Origin: Xanthomonas sp. DAR 34887
GTDB taxonomy: Bacteria; Pseudomonadota; Gammaproteobacteria; Xanthomonadales; Xanthomonadaceae
Assembly (NCBI RefSeq): GCF_041245805.1
Contig: NZ_CP162490.1
Location: 4,999,001-5,063,000 of the forward strand
DNA: 64,000 nt
Direction: 5' to 3'
The position numbers and the translations under genes were made by a program. The notes under the pieces are model-generated. The model worked only from the letters and a program-made list of their open reading frames with translations. It was not told where the DNA came from and ran no database searches. Shown here piece after piece: positions 44,987 to 53,561 of this stretch. Numbering within the stretch: the stretch's first letter is position 1; each line of letters opens with the position of its first letter.

Positions 44987-45270
44987 GCGGCCGCCTCGGC
45001 GACCAGGTCGCCGCTGACCAGCAGGTCCTCGCCGCGGCGCACGCGGAAACGCCAGCGCGGCGCGGCGCCGTCCAGTTCCACCCGCGCCGGCTGACCGGGC
45101 AGCAGCGGCTGCAGGAACTTCACCTGCGGCAGGCGCAGCGGCCCGCACGCGCCGTACGCGGCCTCGACTGCCTGCAGCACGTGGTCCAGCACCACCACGC
45201 CGGGCACGACCGGGTGGCCCGGGAAATGCCCCGGCAGGCTGGGATGATCATGCGGTACGACGAAATCCAT
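44983..45270 (-). CDS. Small hotdog-fold dehydratase (ApeI/FabZ-like)
   Basis: This 95-residue protein starts MDFVVPHDHPSLPGHFPGHPVVPGVV, where HFPGHPVVPGV is the catalytic-His FabA/FabZ signature. The rest is one short hotdog domain. It is shorter than FabZ but matches the small dehydratases of aryl-polyene clusters. It would dehydrate hydroxyacyl-ACP intermediates. It lies 12 bases after the PlsC-like gene and is coupled to the acyltransferase by ATGA. Confidence 0.88.
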   Translation of the reverse strand: MDFVVPHDHPSLPGHFPGHPVVPGVVVLDHVLQAVEAAYGACGPLRLPQVKFLQPLLPGQPARVELDGAAPRWRFRVRRGEDLLVSGDLVAEAAA

Positions 45271-45282
45271 AAGGCTTGCGAC

Positions 45283-46071
45283 TCAGATCCTGGGTTCGAG
45301 CATGGCACGGACGGCCTGGTGCGCACGCTGGGTCAGCTGTTGCCGGTCCAACGGGCCGTCGGCGCCGTTCACGTTGATCGGCGTGCCGATCCGCACCCGG
45401 ATCACCCCGGGCCGCACCCGGAACAGGCTGGTCGACGGCAGCACCTTGCCCGCTCCGTCCAACGCCACCGGCACCACCTCCACGCCAGCATCGATAGCGG
45501 CCTGCAACAGCCCGGCCTTGAATTCGGCCAGTTCGCCGCTGCGGCTGCGGGTGCCTTCCGGGAACAGGCACAGGTCCCGGCCCTGGCGCAGCAAGGCCGC
45601 GGCCTGGCGCCGGACCATCGCGCCGGCGCGGCGGCTGTCGCGGTCCAGGAACAGCATGCCGGTGGCGCGCGCGTACCAGTTCACGAACGGCACCTGCAGC
45701 ATTTCGTCCTTGAGCAGGAAGCGCAACGGCACCGGCAGCGCCGCGAACAGCGCGCAGATGTCGATGATGGACTGGTGGTTGCTGACGAACAGATGGTTGC
45801 GCGACCAGTCCACCCGCTCCTGGCCTTCCACTTCGAAGCGCACACCGGCACCGAACATCAGCACCGGCGCCCACACCCGCGCGCCCATGCGCAGCGCCGG
45901 CCGCGGCCCAGCCAGCAGCAACAGGCCCAGCGCCACGACGATGCCCAGCCCGGTGAACGCCAGGGTGAACAGCAGTTGCAAGGTATTCCACACGGCCCAG
46001 GCCATGCGCGACGGCATCCCTGCCTGCGGCGTCTTCAGTTTGTCCTTGATGATCTGCACAAGCCTCTGCAT
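45283..46071 (-). CDS. PlsC-like 1-acylglycerol-3-phosphate O-acyltransferase family protein
   Basis: This 262-residue membrane protein has a hydrophobic N-terminus (LQLLFTLAFTGLGIVVALGLLLLAG) and the PlsC motifs: HX4D in VSNHQSIIDI, the GMLFLDRDSRRAG block, and FPEGTRSRSGEL. It acylates a glycerol-like acceptor from acyl-ACP or acyl-CoA. Within the cluster it is likely to help esterify the polyene to its lipid anchor; general phospholipid synthesis is the alternative. It follows the COG4648 gene by 15 bases on the same strand. Confidence 0.9.
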   Translation of the reverse strand: MQRLVQIIKDKLKTPQAGMPSRMAWAVWNTLQLLFTLAFTGLGIVVALGLLLLAGPRPALRMGARVWAPVLMFGAGVRFEVEGQERVDWSRNHLFVSNHQSIIDICALFAALPVPLRFLLKDEMLQVPFVNWYARATGMLFLDRDSRRAGAMVRRQAAALLRQGRDLCLFPEGTRSRSGELAEFKAGLLQAAIDAGVEVVPVALDGAGKVLPSTSLFRVRPGVIRVRIGTPINVNGADGPLDRQQLTQRAHQAVRAMLEPRI

Positions 46072-46086
46072 CCCCCGATGCGCGCG

Positions 46087-46818
46087 TCAGCGCAATAGAT
46101 CGCGCCAAAAAACCGGCCCCAGCCGCGCCAGCTGGTGCAGGAAGTCAGGCAGATTACGGTAGGGACGCTGCGGAAACCAGCGTCCGCGCAGGAAGTACTC
46201 GCCGACGAAGAAGCCGCCGATCACGCCATAGCCCAGCAGATTGGCGATCAGCGAGGCGTGCGCGTCGCCGATCGGCAGCGGCGACGCCTGTCCCAGCTGC
46301 GCCAGCACCCCGCTCGGCACCGCGCACAGCGCCAGCAACAGGTTCAGCAAGGTCATGGCGGCCAGCAGCAGCGTCCACGCCAGGGTGAGCCGGCGGGTGT
46401 AGCGCAGCTGCTCGGGGGTCAGCGGCAATCCGGCCTGGCGGTACAAGGCCTCGACGATGCGCGAGATCAGCGGCGTGCGCCCGCGCTGCAGGCTGCGCCC
46501 GAAGAACCAGGCCACCCAGGCGGTGAACAGCACCGGCGGCGCGGCCAGCAACAGCAGCGCGTGCGGCGAGCGCCACAGCGGCGCCAGCGCGGCCAGCGCC
46601 AGCAACGCCAGCGCCCAGGCCCACGGCCGCAACCGCGCCATCGGCTCCACCAGCACCATCAGCACCAGCGCCGCGCCGGCCAGGACGGCCAGGTCGGAAC
46701 GGTGCGCGGCGTTGGCCCAATGCGCCAGCGGCGAATACGCCAGCGCCAGCAACACCCCCAGCGCCAGCGCCCACGGCGCGGCGGCGGCCGGCTCAGCTGG
46801 TCTTGTTGGCTTCGACAT
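46087..46818 (-). CDS. COG4648-type membrane protein of the pigment cluster
   Basis: This 243-residue protein has about six hydrophobic segments (PWALALGVLLALAYSPLA, LAVLAGAALVLMVLVEP, WALALLALAALAPLW, LTLAWTLLLAAMTLLNLLLALC and others). It ends with a conserved-looking FFVGEYFLRGRWFPQRPYRNLPDFLHQLA. It resembles uncharacterised membrane proteins found next to ACP and ligase genes in aryl-polyene clusters. Its start overlaps the end of the ACP gene by 26 bases. The role is unknown; a scaffold or flippase for the pigment machinery is a guess. Confidence 0.8.
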   Translation of the reverse strand: MSKPTRPAEPAAAAPWALALGVLLALAYSPLAHWANAAHRSDLAVLAGAALVLMVLVEPMARLRPWAWALALLALAALAPLWRSPHALLLLAAPPVLFTAWVAWFFGRSLQRGRTPLISRIVEALYRQAGLPLTPEQLRYTRRLTLAWTLLLAAMTLLNLLLALCAVPSGVLAQLGQASPLPIGDAHASLIANLLGYGVIGGFFVGEYFLRGRWFPQRPYRNLPDFLHQLARLGPVFWRDLLR

Positions 46819-47062
46819 GCGCCGACAGTGCGCGCAGCGAGGCGAAGATGCGGCGATTCTCGTCGTTGTCCGAGCGCAGCTGGAAGCCGTAGCGCTTGCT
46901 GATCGCCAGCGCCAGTTCCAGCGCGTCGATCGAGTCCAGTCCCAGGCCGGTATTGAACAGCGGCGCCTCCGGATCGATGTCGCCGGGCTGCACGTCTTCC
47001 AGGTTCAGGCTCTCGACCAGCAGCTCGGCCAGTTCACGTTCGGCGGCGGTTTGCGAAGACAT
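46793..47062 (-). CDS. xanC: Acyl carrier protein of xanthomonadin synthesis
   Basis: This 89-residue acidic ACP has the phosphopantetheine site in TGLGLDSIDALELALAI (Ser in LDSID). It would carry 3-hydroxybenzoyl and the growing polyene chain, loaded by XanA2. The symbol follows published naming of the Xanthomonas pigment ACP and is given from context. It is first in the long leftward group, divergent from the halogenase-like/xanB2 pair across 129 bases that must hold both promoters. Confidence 0.88.
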   Translation of the reverse strand: MSSQTAAERELAELLVESLNLEDVQPGDIDPEAPLFNTGLGLDSIDALELALAISKRYGFQLRSDNDENRRIFASLRALSAHVEANKTS

Positions 47063-47191
47063 CCAGGGGCTTCCAGGCGATGAGGACAGGTGCGACAAGA
47101 TGGTGCATCGGGCGCAGCGACGCAACTGTCCGACCCCGGCAGGCAAGCTATCATGACGCTCGCCTTACATGTCGACCGCAGGTTTTTCAGG

Positions 47192-48559
47192 ATGAATTCC
47201 ACCGCCACCGCCCGCGCATCCGCGCCCTCGTCCGCCACGCCGCAGGCTGCCGCGGCGGAAACGCCGGACGTGCTGGTGATCGGCGGCGGCCCGGCCGGCT
47301 GCGCCGCGGCGACCCTGTTGGCGCAGCGGGGATGGCAGGTGACGCTGCTGGAAAAAGACCACCATCCGCGCTTCCACATCGGCGAATCGCTGCTGCCGAT
47401 GAACATCCCGATCCTGCAGCGGCTGGGCGTGCTCGAGCAGGTGCGCGCGATCGGCGTGCTCAAGCTCGGCGCCGATTTCCCCAACGACAGCGGCGGCTAC
47501 AACACCTTCCGCTTCGACAAGGCGCTGGACGCGCAGTCCGACTACGCGTTCCAGGTGCCGCGCGCCGACTTCGACCGGGTCCTGTTCGCCCACGCCCGCG
47601 CCGCCGGCGCCGATCTGCGCGAAGGCATCAAGGTCGAGAGCGTGCAGCTGGACGGCGCGCAGCCGCTGGTGCAGGCGCGCGGCGCCGACGGCGTGCACAG
47701 CTTCCGTCCGCGCTACCTGATCGACGCCAGCGGCCGCGACACCTTCCTCGGCAACAAGCTCAAGCTCAAGCGCGCCAACGCCCGGCACCAGTCGGCGGCG
47801 TTGTTCAGCCATTTCCGCGGGGTGACGCGGCGCCCTGGCGAGGACGCCGGCAACATCAGCATCTACCGCCATCCGCACGGCTGGATGTGGCTGATTCCGC
47901 TGCCCGACGACGTGATGAGCGTCGGCGCGGTGTGCTACCCCGAATACATGAAGACCCGCCAGGGCGACAGCGAAGCGTTCCTGATGCGCACCCTGGCGCT
48001 GAACCCGGACGTGGTCGAGCGCATGGCCGGCGCGCAACGCGTGGCGCCGGTGCACGCCACCGGCAACTACGCCTACGAGTGCACGCGCATGAGCGGGCCG
48101 CGCTGGCTGATGCTCGGCGACGCCTATGCCTTCGTCGATCCGATGTTCTCCTCCGGCGTGTACCTGGCCATGCACAGCGCCGAACGCGGCGCGGCGATGG
48201 TGGACGCGGCGCTGCGCGATCCGGCCAGCGAAGCGCGCCTGCAGCGGCGCCTGGAGCGGCACCTGCGGCGCGGTCTGAGCGAGTTCAAATGGTTCATCTA
48301 CCGCTTCACTTCGCCGACCATGCGCGAACTGTTCGCGCATCCGCGCAACGTGCTGCAGGTGGAACAGGCGATCGTGGCGATGCTGGCCGGCGATGTCTTC
48401 GACAACCGCGCGGTGCTGCGCCGGCTGCGCGTGTTCCGCGCGATCTACGCCATGTCCGCCGCGGCGATGCTGCCGCGCGCCTGGCAATCCTGGCGGCAGC
48501 GACGCCGCCAGGCACGCGAACAGTTCCACGGCGACACCTTGCACGGAGACAAATCATGA
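47192..48559 (+). CDS. FAD-dependent halogenase-like oxidoreductase (second copy)
   Basis: This 455-residue flavoprotein has VLVIGGGPAGCAAATLLAQ, RFHIGESLLPMNIPILQRLG (as in phenolic and pyrrole halogenases) and the halogenase signature WMWLIP in a WxWxIP context, then WLMLGDAYAFVDPMFSSG. It is the stronger bromination candidate of the two because RFHIGESLLP matches phenol-type halogenases. The start MNSTATARAS lies ~25 codons before the FAD motif; earlier starts look unlikely. Its stop overlaps the xanB2 start (ATGA). Confidence 0.88.
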   Translation: MNSTATARASAPSSATPQAAAAETPDVLVIGGGPAGCAAATLLAQRGWQVTLLEKDHHPRFHIGESLLPMNIPILQRLGVLEQVRAIGVLKLGADFPNDSGGYNTFRFDKALDAQSDYAFQVPRADFDRVLFAHARAAGADLREGIKVESVQLDGAQPLVQARGADGVHSFRPRYLIDASGRDTFLGNKLKLKRANARHQSAALFSHFRGVTRRPGEDAGNISIYRHPHGWMWLIPLPDDVMSVGAVCYPEYMKTRQGDSEAFLMRTLALNPDVVERMAGAQRVAPVHATGNYAYECTRMSGPRWLMLGDAYAFVDPMFSSGVYLAMHSAERGAAMVDAALRDPASEARLQRRLERHLRRGLSEFKWFIYRFTSPTMRELFAHPRNVLQVEQAIVAMLAGDVFDNRAVLRRLRVFRAIYAMSAAAMLPRAWQSWRQRRRQAREQFHGDTLHGDKS

Positions 48560-49566
48560 GCCGGCCACACCCGCAGTTCCCGCCCCACGCGCAGCGGCAT
48601 CCGCAGCTGCAGGTGGACTACGTCGCCGAGACCGATCCGGGCGCGCTGCTGCGCGACGAACGGGTGTTGGCGGTGTTCGGCTTCGGCAACGACGCGCCGC
48701 ATCACGACGATCCGCGCTACCTGCGCGTGCCGCTGCAGCCGCACGGTCCGCGCATGCTCGAGGTCTGGCGCACCGACGCGCCGGTCAGCAGCGGCCGCGA
48801 CGGCGCCATCGCCTGGGCCCGCGACGGGCACCTGCAGTTCGGCGTGATCGAGATCGACGAGCAGGCGCTGGAGATCGAAGAGGCCTCGGCGCTGGCCTAC
48901 GCCCAGATCACCGCCTTCGTCGCGCGCAGCGCCACGCCGCGCCTGCTGCGCATCTGGAACTACCTCGACGCGATCACCCTGGGCAGCGGCGACCGCGAGC
49001 GCTACCGCCAGTTCTGCGTCGGCCGCGCGCGGGGCCTGGGCGACTTCGACGCCAGCCAGCTGCCGGCCGCCACCGCGGTCGGCCGTTGCGACGACGCGCG
49101 GGTGATCCAGATCTACTGGCTGGCCGCCGCGCAGGCCGGCACGCCGCTGGAGAACCCGCGCCAGGTCAGCGCCTACCGCTACCCGCGCCAGTACGGCCCG
49201 CAATCGCCGAGCTTCGCCCGCGCGATGCTGCCACCGGCCGGCAGCGACATGCCACTGCTGCTGTCCGGCACCGCCAGCGTGGTCGGCCATGCCTCGATGC
49301 ACAGCGGCCAGCTGCTGGCGCAGCTGGAGGAGACCTTCGCCAATTTCGACGCGCTGCTGGCCGCCGCCCGCACCCACAATCCCGACCTGCCGGCGCAGTT
49401 CGGCGACGGCACCCGGCTCAAGGTCTATGTGCGCGAAGCGGCCGACCTGCCGTTGGTCGCCGCCGCGCTGGACGCCCGCTTCGGCGACCGCGTGCCGCGC
49501 CTGCTGCTGCACGCGGTGATCTGCCGCAACGAACTGGCGGTGGAGATCGATGGCGTGCATGGTTGA
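48556..49566 (+). CDS. xanB2: Chorismatase / 3-hydroxybenzoate synthase XanB2
   Basis: This 336-residue chorismate-cleaving enzyme supplies 3-hydroxybenzoate (and 4-hydroxybenzoate for ubiquinone), the starter of xanthomonadin. The two RidA-like halves are visible: LRIWNYLDAITLGSGDRERYRQFCVGRARGL, then ENPRQVSAYRYPRQYGPQSPSFARA and LSGTASVVGHASMHSGQLLAQLEETFANFDALL. These match XanB2/FkbO-type chorismatases. It is coupled to the upstream flavoprotein. A REP palindrome follows the stop, and the effector/immunity pair then separates it from xanA2. Confidence 0.93.
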   Translation: MSRPHPQFPPHAQRHPQLQVDYVAETDPGALLRDERVLAVFGFGNDAPHHDDPRYLRVPLQPHGPRMLEVWRTDAPVSSGRDGAIAWARDGHLQFGVIEIDEQALEIEEASALAYAQITAFVARSATPRLLRIWNYLDAITLGSGDRERYRQFCVGRARGLGDFDASQLPAATAVGRCDDARVIQIYWLAAAQAGTPLENPRQVSAYRYPRQYGPQSPSFARAMLPPAGSDMPLLLSGTASVVGHASMHSGQLLAQLEETFANFDALLAAARTHNPDLPAQFGDGTRLKVYVREAADLPLVAAALDARFGDRVPRLLLHAVICRNELAVEIDGVHG

Positions 49567-49602
49567 GCGCACCCCATCGCCGCAAGCCGCAACACTCCCC
49601 AC

Positions 49603-49629
49603 TGTAGGAGCGGCTTCAGCCGCGACAGG
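49603..49629. repeat. REP-like palindrome downstream of xanB2
   Basis: This single copy (TGTAGGAGCGGCTTCAGCC and its completing arm) lies at the boundary between xanB2 and the effector gene, which converge here. Confidence 0.85.
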
Positions 49630-49725
49630 AGTTTGCTGATAGGCGCCGTCCCGCACCACGCCGACGGTAAGCTGGATCGCGATGCGACACCCAGCTACCG
49701 CGCTGCAGCGTGCACTGCGTCGCCG

Positions 49726-51213
49726 CTAGCGTGCCGGCGCGCGAAGCGATGGATCGTCCATGCCGCGGGCCAGTTCCTGCTGCTGCGCGGTGCGCTGCTG
49801 CTCCTGCGCCAGCGCCTGGTTGGCGAGCGCGAGCTTCTGGTCCGACAGCTCCACCGGCGTGGCCAGCGCCTGCTCCACTGGAACGACCGCGCGCTTCATC
49901 GCCGGATCGTCCAGCGAGCCCTGCACGGCGATGAGGTTTCCGGTCTTGCCCAGCACGACGTGGTCGACCCGATCCAGGGCATTGCCCGCGAGCGAATAAT
50001 CGGACTTGCCCGGATACATGTCGCGGTTGTCCTTGCACGCTGCCAGCAGGCTACGGCTGAGGCGCTCACTATTGTCGTCGTAGGGCTTGCCCAGATCGGC
50101 ATCGACTTTGCGCATGCCAGTGCGGATTTGCTCCAGCAAGGCATGATCGGGATGATGCGGATGTGCGGGATCCCCCGCGCGCTCGGGCGAGCGTTCCGGC
50201 TCTGGCAACTGGTTCACCAGCGGAGACACATGCCGGTGCGTATTGACGGTATGTTGGAACAAGCGCGCGGTAGGCGGCTGTGTGCTGCTATCGAGGTACG
50301 GCATCTGCTGGCCGTTGCCGCCCAGGTTCAGGCCGTTTTCCTCCAGCAGAGACTCGCGCAGATGCAGACGCGATAGATTCAGAGCGATCTGTGGCGTGCT
50401 GTTGCCCGGAATTTGTGGATGTCGGGCGCGCTCGACCTGGGCGATATAGCTGATCGGCTTAGCGGCGTAATAGTTCACGTAATCGGAGTTACCTCGCGCG
50501 CCAAGCCTGGTGACTACGGGCGCCTTATCGAAAAAGTTATGTCCCATTCCCTCCAGGTTGGCCGGACTCTGGTCCATTGTCATGTCGGCATTGACGCTGA
50601 GATTCCGCTTGAGCGCATAGGCGTGGTGAGGGCGCGCTCCCGATCGATCTATGAAATCCCCCATCCGGCCGGGCTGTTCGTTGTAGATGTCCTCAAGCGT
50701 CGGGTTCGAGTTGGTTGTGCGGACCTTGCTGACAACGGCATTCCAACCCGCTATCTGCGCTCCGGCCTCGTCCCGGCGATTCTGTGCCAGCAAGTTCACC
50801 AGCGGCCTGGTGTAGTCGCGCGGACTCGGTCCCTGCGCAACATTGTCCACTGCAACACCGAATGCGGCCAGCGCCCGCCCGGTTTCGGCAGCATTGAAGC
50901 CATGGCGCAATTCATGACCCAATACAAAGGTGATTTCTCCAGCATTCGAAGCGTGTCCTGGAACCGGGTTCCCTAACTGCGCCAAGGGAAGTCGCATCGC
51001 CTTGTGCTGAGGATCGTATTCGCCACCCGCGTTGCGGTTGGTCAGCGGTACGATTTGCGTCAACTGACCATGCGCCACTGCGCTATTGATCTGATCCACC
51101 AAAACAGGGGATGCGTTGATGATCGAACTCAGATTTCTCGCCTGATCGGGAGTGACGCCAGGCTGATTAGCGAAGTGACCGACAACGGCTTGTGCTTGGG
51201 GTGAGAGAGGCAT
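49726..51213 (-). CDS. Putative type IV secretion effector with HExxH motif and XVIPCD
   Basis: This 495-residue protein has no signal peptide. Residues 100-104 are HELRH within FVLGHELRHGFNAAETGRAL, a zinc-peptidase-type HExxH motif. The C-terminal ~120 residues carry XVIPCD-like features: HPDHALLEQIRTGMRKVDADLGKP, SERLSRSLLAACKD, DRVDHVVLGKTGNLIAVQG, DDPAMKRAVVPVEQALATPVE, then a Gln-rich end. XVIPCD recruits antibacterial effectors to the Xanthomonas type IV system. A putative lipoprotein immunity gene ends 14 bases upstream on the same strand. GGAA lies seven bases before the ATG. Target and activity are unknown; base composition is more AT-rich than the flanks, and the pair lies between xanB2 and xanA2. 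Confidence 0.82.
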   Translation of the reverse strand: MPLSPQAQAVVGHFANQPGVTPDQARNLSSIINASPVLVDQINSAVAHGQLTQIVPLTNRNAGGEYDPQHKAMRLPLAQLGNPVPGHASNAGEITFVLGHELRHGFNAAETGRALAAFGVAVDNVAQGPSPRDYTRPLVNLLAQNRRDEAGAQIAGWNAVVSKVRTTNSNPTLEDIYNEQPGRMGDFIDRSGARPHHAYALKRNLSVNADMTMDQSPANLEGMGHNFFDKAPVVTRLGARGNSDYVNYYAAKPISYIAQVERARHPQIPGNSTPQIALNLSRLHLRESLLEENGLNLGGNGQQMPYLDSSTQPPTARLFQHTVNTHRHVSPLVNQLPEPERSPERAGDPAHPHHPDHALLEQIRTGMRKVDADLGKPYDDNSERLSRSLLAACKDNRDMYPGKSDYSLAGNALDRVDHVVLGKTGNLIAVQGSLDDPAMKRAVVPVEQALATPVELSDQKLALANQALAQEQQRTAQQQELARGMDDPSLRAPAR

Positions 51214-51227
51214 GCCCTGTTCCGCCT

Positions 51228-51902
51228 TTAGCCGACCAATACCATTTGCACGCACGCGTGAAGAATTTTCTCTTGCGGCTCGCTGGCTTCTCCGCGCGGA
51301 TAGACCTGCACCCACATTCCAGGGCGTTCAAAAGAGTCGTACATCAATCTTCCGTGCGAAAGCTTCTCACCGCCGAACGGCGCCTGTGGCGGGGAGTCGT
51401 AGTAAGAATTGCGCACGAATCCCATCCCCTCGAGTTCGCCCGTGAACCGATCAAAATCCATCTGGCAGATACTGGTCATATCCGGAGATGTCCCCGGAAC
51501 TTTCGGATCGAAACTGAATTCCATCCCAGGATTGGCCTTCCGCATATTGACCTCGAAACCATGCATCCAGTCAGGCGCGACCTGCTCACCGAATCCATAG
51601 CGCCCAGAGCCATCGCTGGCGTAATCCATCTTCACCCCCATTACCTCGCTCAATCGCTGCGGCGTGAACTCGGCAACGCTCTTGCTAGTGCGTATCAAGG
51701 CCAACAATCGCGTCAGCATCTGTTCGGCCGTCAACTTCGGAGACGAGGGCGTAGCAGCCTGATCGGCGGCGCCGGGCTTGGCGGACGAGGTCATGGCAGT
51801 TTCCTTGACGGGAGTCGGAACGGAAGGCGTGCGCGCAGGGACGTGGGTACAGGCGCCCAGAAGGAGCAAGGCGACGAAAGCAGGAGAAGCGCGATAGCGC
51901 AT
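51228..51902 (-). CDS. Putative lipoprotein immunity protein for the adjacent effector
   Basis: This 224-residue protein has a lipoprotein signal (FVALLLLGACTHV, lipobox Cys near residue 19), so it is exported and anchored. The mature part has a low-complexity Pro/Thr/Ala linker, then a small domain (TAEQMLTRLLALIRTSKSVAEF, WMHGFEVNMRKANPGMEFSF, ending KILHACVQMVLV). Periplasmic lipoproteins next to XVIPCD effectors commonly act as immunity proteins, which block a toxin delivered by sibling cells. The ATG at 51902 has AGGGA eight bases upstream; ATG 51911 is less well placed. It precedes the effector by 14 bases. Confidence 0.75.
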   Translation of the reverse strand: MRYRASPAFVALLLLGACTHVPARTPSVPTPVKETAMTSSAKPGAADQAATPSSPKLTAEQMLTRLLALIRTSKSVAEFTPQRLSEVMGVKMDYASDGSGRYGFGEQVAPDWMHGFEVNMRKANPGMEFSFDPKVPGTSPDMTSICQMDFDRFTGELEGMGFVRNSYYDSPPQAPFGGEKLSHGRLMYDSFERPGMWVQVYPRGEASEPQEKILHACVQMVLVG

Positions 51903-51936
51903 GCGAAACATCCCTGATACGCGGAGCGATGGGTCG

Positions 51937-51942
51937 AGTATA
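51937..51942 (-). promoter_or_regulatory. Candidate -10 box for the immunity/effector operon
   Basis: On the gene strand TATACT lies 35 bases before the immunity start. Just upstream is the short direct repeat TCGATTT, seven bases, TCGATTT. No good -35 box is seen. The assignment is a guess from position and sequence. Confidence 0.3.
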
Positions 51943-52066
51943 CAAATCGAGGGGTCTAAATCGATTGGCACCGGGCCATCTGGACATTTCCGGTCAATCC
52001 ACAACCGGCCCGACATGACCTCGATAAGGATCAGCGCCGCGCCATCGCCACAGCGCGGCACACGAC

Positions 52067-53428
52067 TCAGCCTTCGCGCTCCCCAGCCAACAACGCCAGC
52101 AACCGGTCGCGCGGCAGCTTGCCGGTCTCGTTGCGCGGCAGGGCGTCGAGCTTGCGCAGGCGGCGCGGCAGGAACACCGGGTCCAGCTCGCGGCGCAGCG
52201 CGGCCAGGATCGCGGCTTCGTCCAGGCTCGGCGCGACCACCACGGCGGCGATGCGGCCGACCGCCTGGCCGGGCTCGGGCTCCAGCTGCAGCATCGCGCC
52301 ATCGACCACGCCCGGCACGCCCAGCAGGCGCCGGGTCAGATCGGCCAGCGAGGCGCGCTTGCCGGCGATCTCCAGCAGGTCGGCCTGGCGGCCGCGGACC
52401 TGGAAGCGGCCGTCGGCGCCCACGTCCATCAGGTCGGCCAGCAACACCGGCTGCGGCAGGTGCGGCGCATGCACCAAGGTGCCGTCGGGTTGCGGCGCCA
52501 CGCGTACGCCGGGCAACGGCGTCCACTGCGCTTCGCAGGCGGTGCGGCGGCTGGCGAACACGCAGGTTTCGGTAGAGCCGAACATCTCGCGCACCTGCCC
52601 GCCGAAGCGCGCCTCGGCGGCCGCGGCCAGTTCCTGCGCCAGCGGCGCGGTGGCCGAGACGATGCCGGCCAGCGGCGGCAGGGCGACGCCGGATTCGACC
52701 AGCGCGCGCAGATGCACCGGCGTGGTCACCAGCAACCGCGGCGCCGGCACCTGCGCCAGCGCGCGCGCCACGTCCTCGGGAAAGAACGGGCGCCCGGCAT
52801 GCACCGCCAGCGGCGTCACCAGCGGCAGCAGCACCGACAGCTCCATGCCGTACATGTGCTGCGGCGGCACCGTGGCCACCACCTGCGGTATCGCATCGGT
52901 CTCCCACAATCCGACCAGCGCCAGCAGATCCTGGCGGGTGCTGGTCAGGAAGCTGCCCCAGGTCTTGGGATTGGGTTTCGGCGCGCCGGTGCTGCCGGAG
53001 GTGAAGCCGATCGCGACCAGCGCATCGGCCGCCAGCTGCGGCATGTCGCCATCCAGGCTCGGCAACGGGTCGGGCAGCTGCCAGTAGCGCGGCGGCGGTT
53101 CGGCCAGCGCCATGTCGCCCAGGCAATAGGTGTCGGCATGGCCACGTTGCACCTCGGCCACCACCGCCGGCGCGCGCGAGGACGGCAGCAGCGAGGTCTG
53201 CCCGCGCAGCGCGACCGCGCAGAACGCGACCATGAAACGGTAGCGGTCCTCGCACAGGTTCAGCGCATGCCGGCCCGCTGGCAGCGCCGCCGCCAGGCCG
53301 CGCACGTGGCCCAGGAACGTCGCCAGATCGATGTGCTGGCCGCCGGCATAGGCCAACGGACGCTGCAGGTCGCCGACGGCGAGGGGATGCAGAAGCGGCG
53401 GGGAAACGGCGGACGAAGCGACAGGCAT
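52067..53428 (-). CDS. xanA2: 3-Hydroxybenzoate:ACP ligase XanA2 (AMP-forming)
   Basis: This 453-residue adenylating enzyme activates 3-hydroxybenzoate with ATP and loads it on the pigment ACP. Visible ANL motifs are IGFTSGSTGAPKPNPKTW (P-loop), VPPQHMYGMELSVLLPL, EMFGSTETCVFASRR, QVRGRQADLLEIAGKRAS and the catalytic-Lys end LPRNETGKLPRDRL. Length is short, as for aryl-polyene ligases. The start MPVASSAVSPPL is the only good ATG. It stands alone here, separated from xanB2 by the effector/immunity pair, with cydB behind it on the same strand. Confidence 0.9.
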   Translation of the reverse strand: MPVASSAVSPPLLHPLAVGDLQRPLAYAGGQHIDLATFLGHVRGLAAALPAGRHALNLCEDRYRFMVAFCAVALRGQTSLLPSSRAPAVVAEVQRGHADTYCLGDMALAEPPPRYWQLPDPLPSLDGDMPQLAADALVAIGFTSGSTGAPKPNPKTWGSFLTSTRQDLLALVGLWETDAIPQVVATVPPQHMYGMELSVLLPLVTPLAVHAGRPFFPEDVARALAQVPAPRLLVTTPVHLRALVESGVALPPLAGIVSATAPLAQELAAAAEARFGGQVREMFGSTETCVFASRRTACEAQWTPLPGVRVAPQPDGTLVHAPHLPQPVLLADLMDVGADGRFQVRGRQADLLEIAGKRASLADLTRRLLGVPGVVDGAMLQLEPEPGQAVGRIAAVVVAPSLDEAAILAALRRELDPVFLPRRLRKLDALPRNETGKLPRDRLLALLAGEREG

Positions 53429-53561
53429 GCGTGGCGAAGGCTCGGCGGGCGACTGGCCCGCAACGGGCAGCGCGAATCGGTAGCTTGGCCGCCGCCGCCG
53501 CCGCTGGCAAGCCGGCGGCGCCGTTCACGCGATCGCGGCCATCGGCGCGCCGCCGCAGGAC

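Noticed and set aside
49726..51213. Type VI secretion or RHS-type toxin
   Set aside because: There is no VgrG, PAAR, Hcp or RHS repeat nearby, and the C-terminal pattern fits XVIPCD of the type IV system better.
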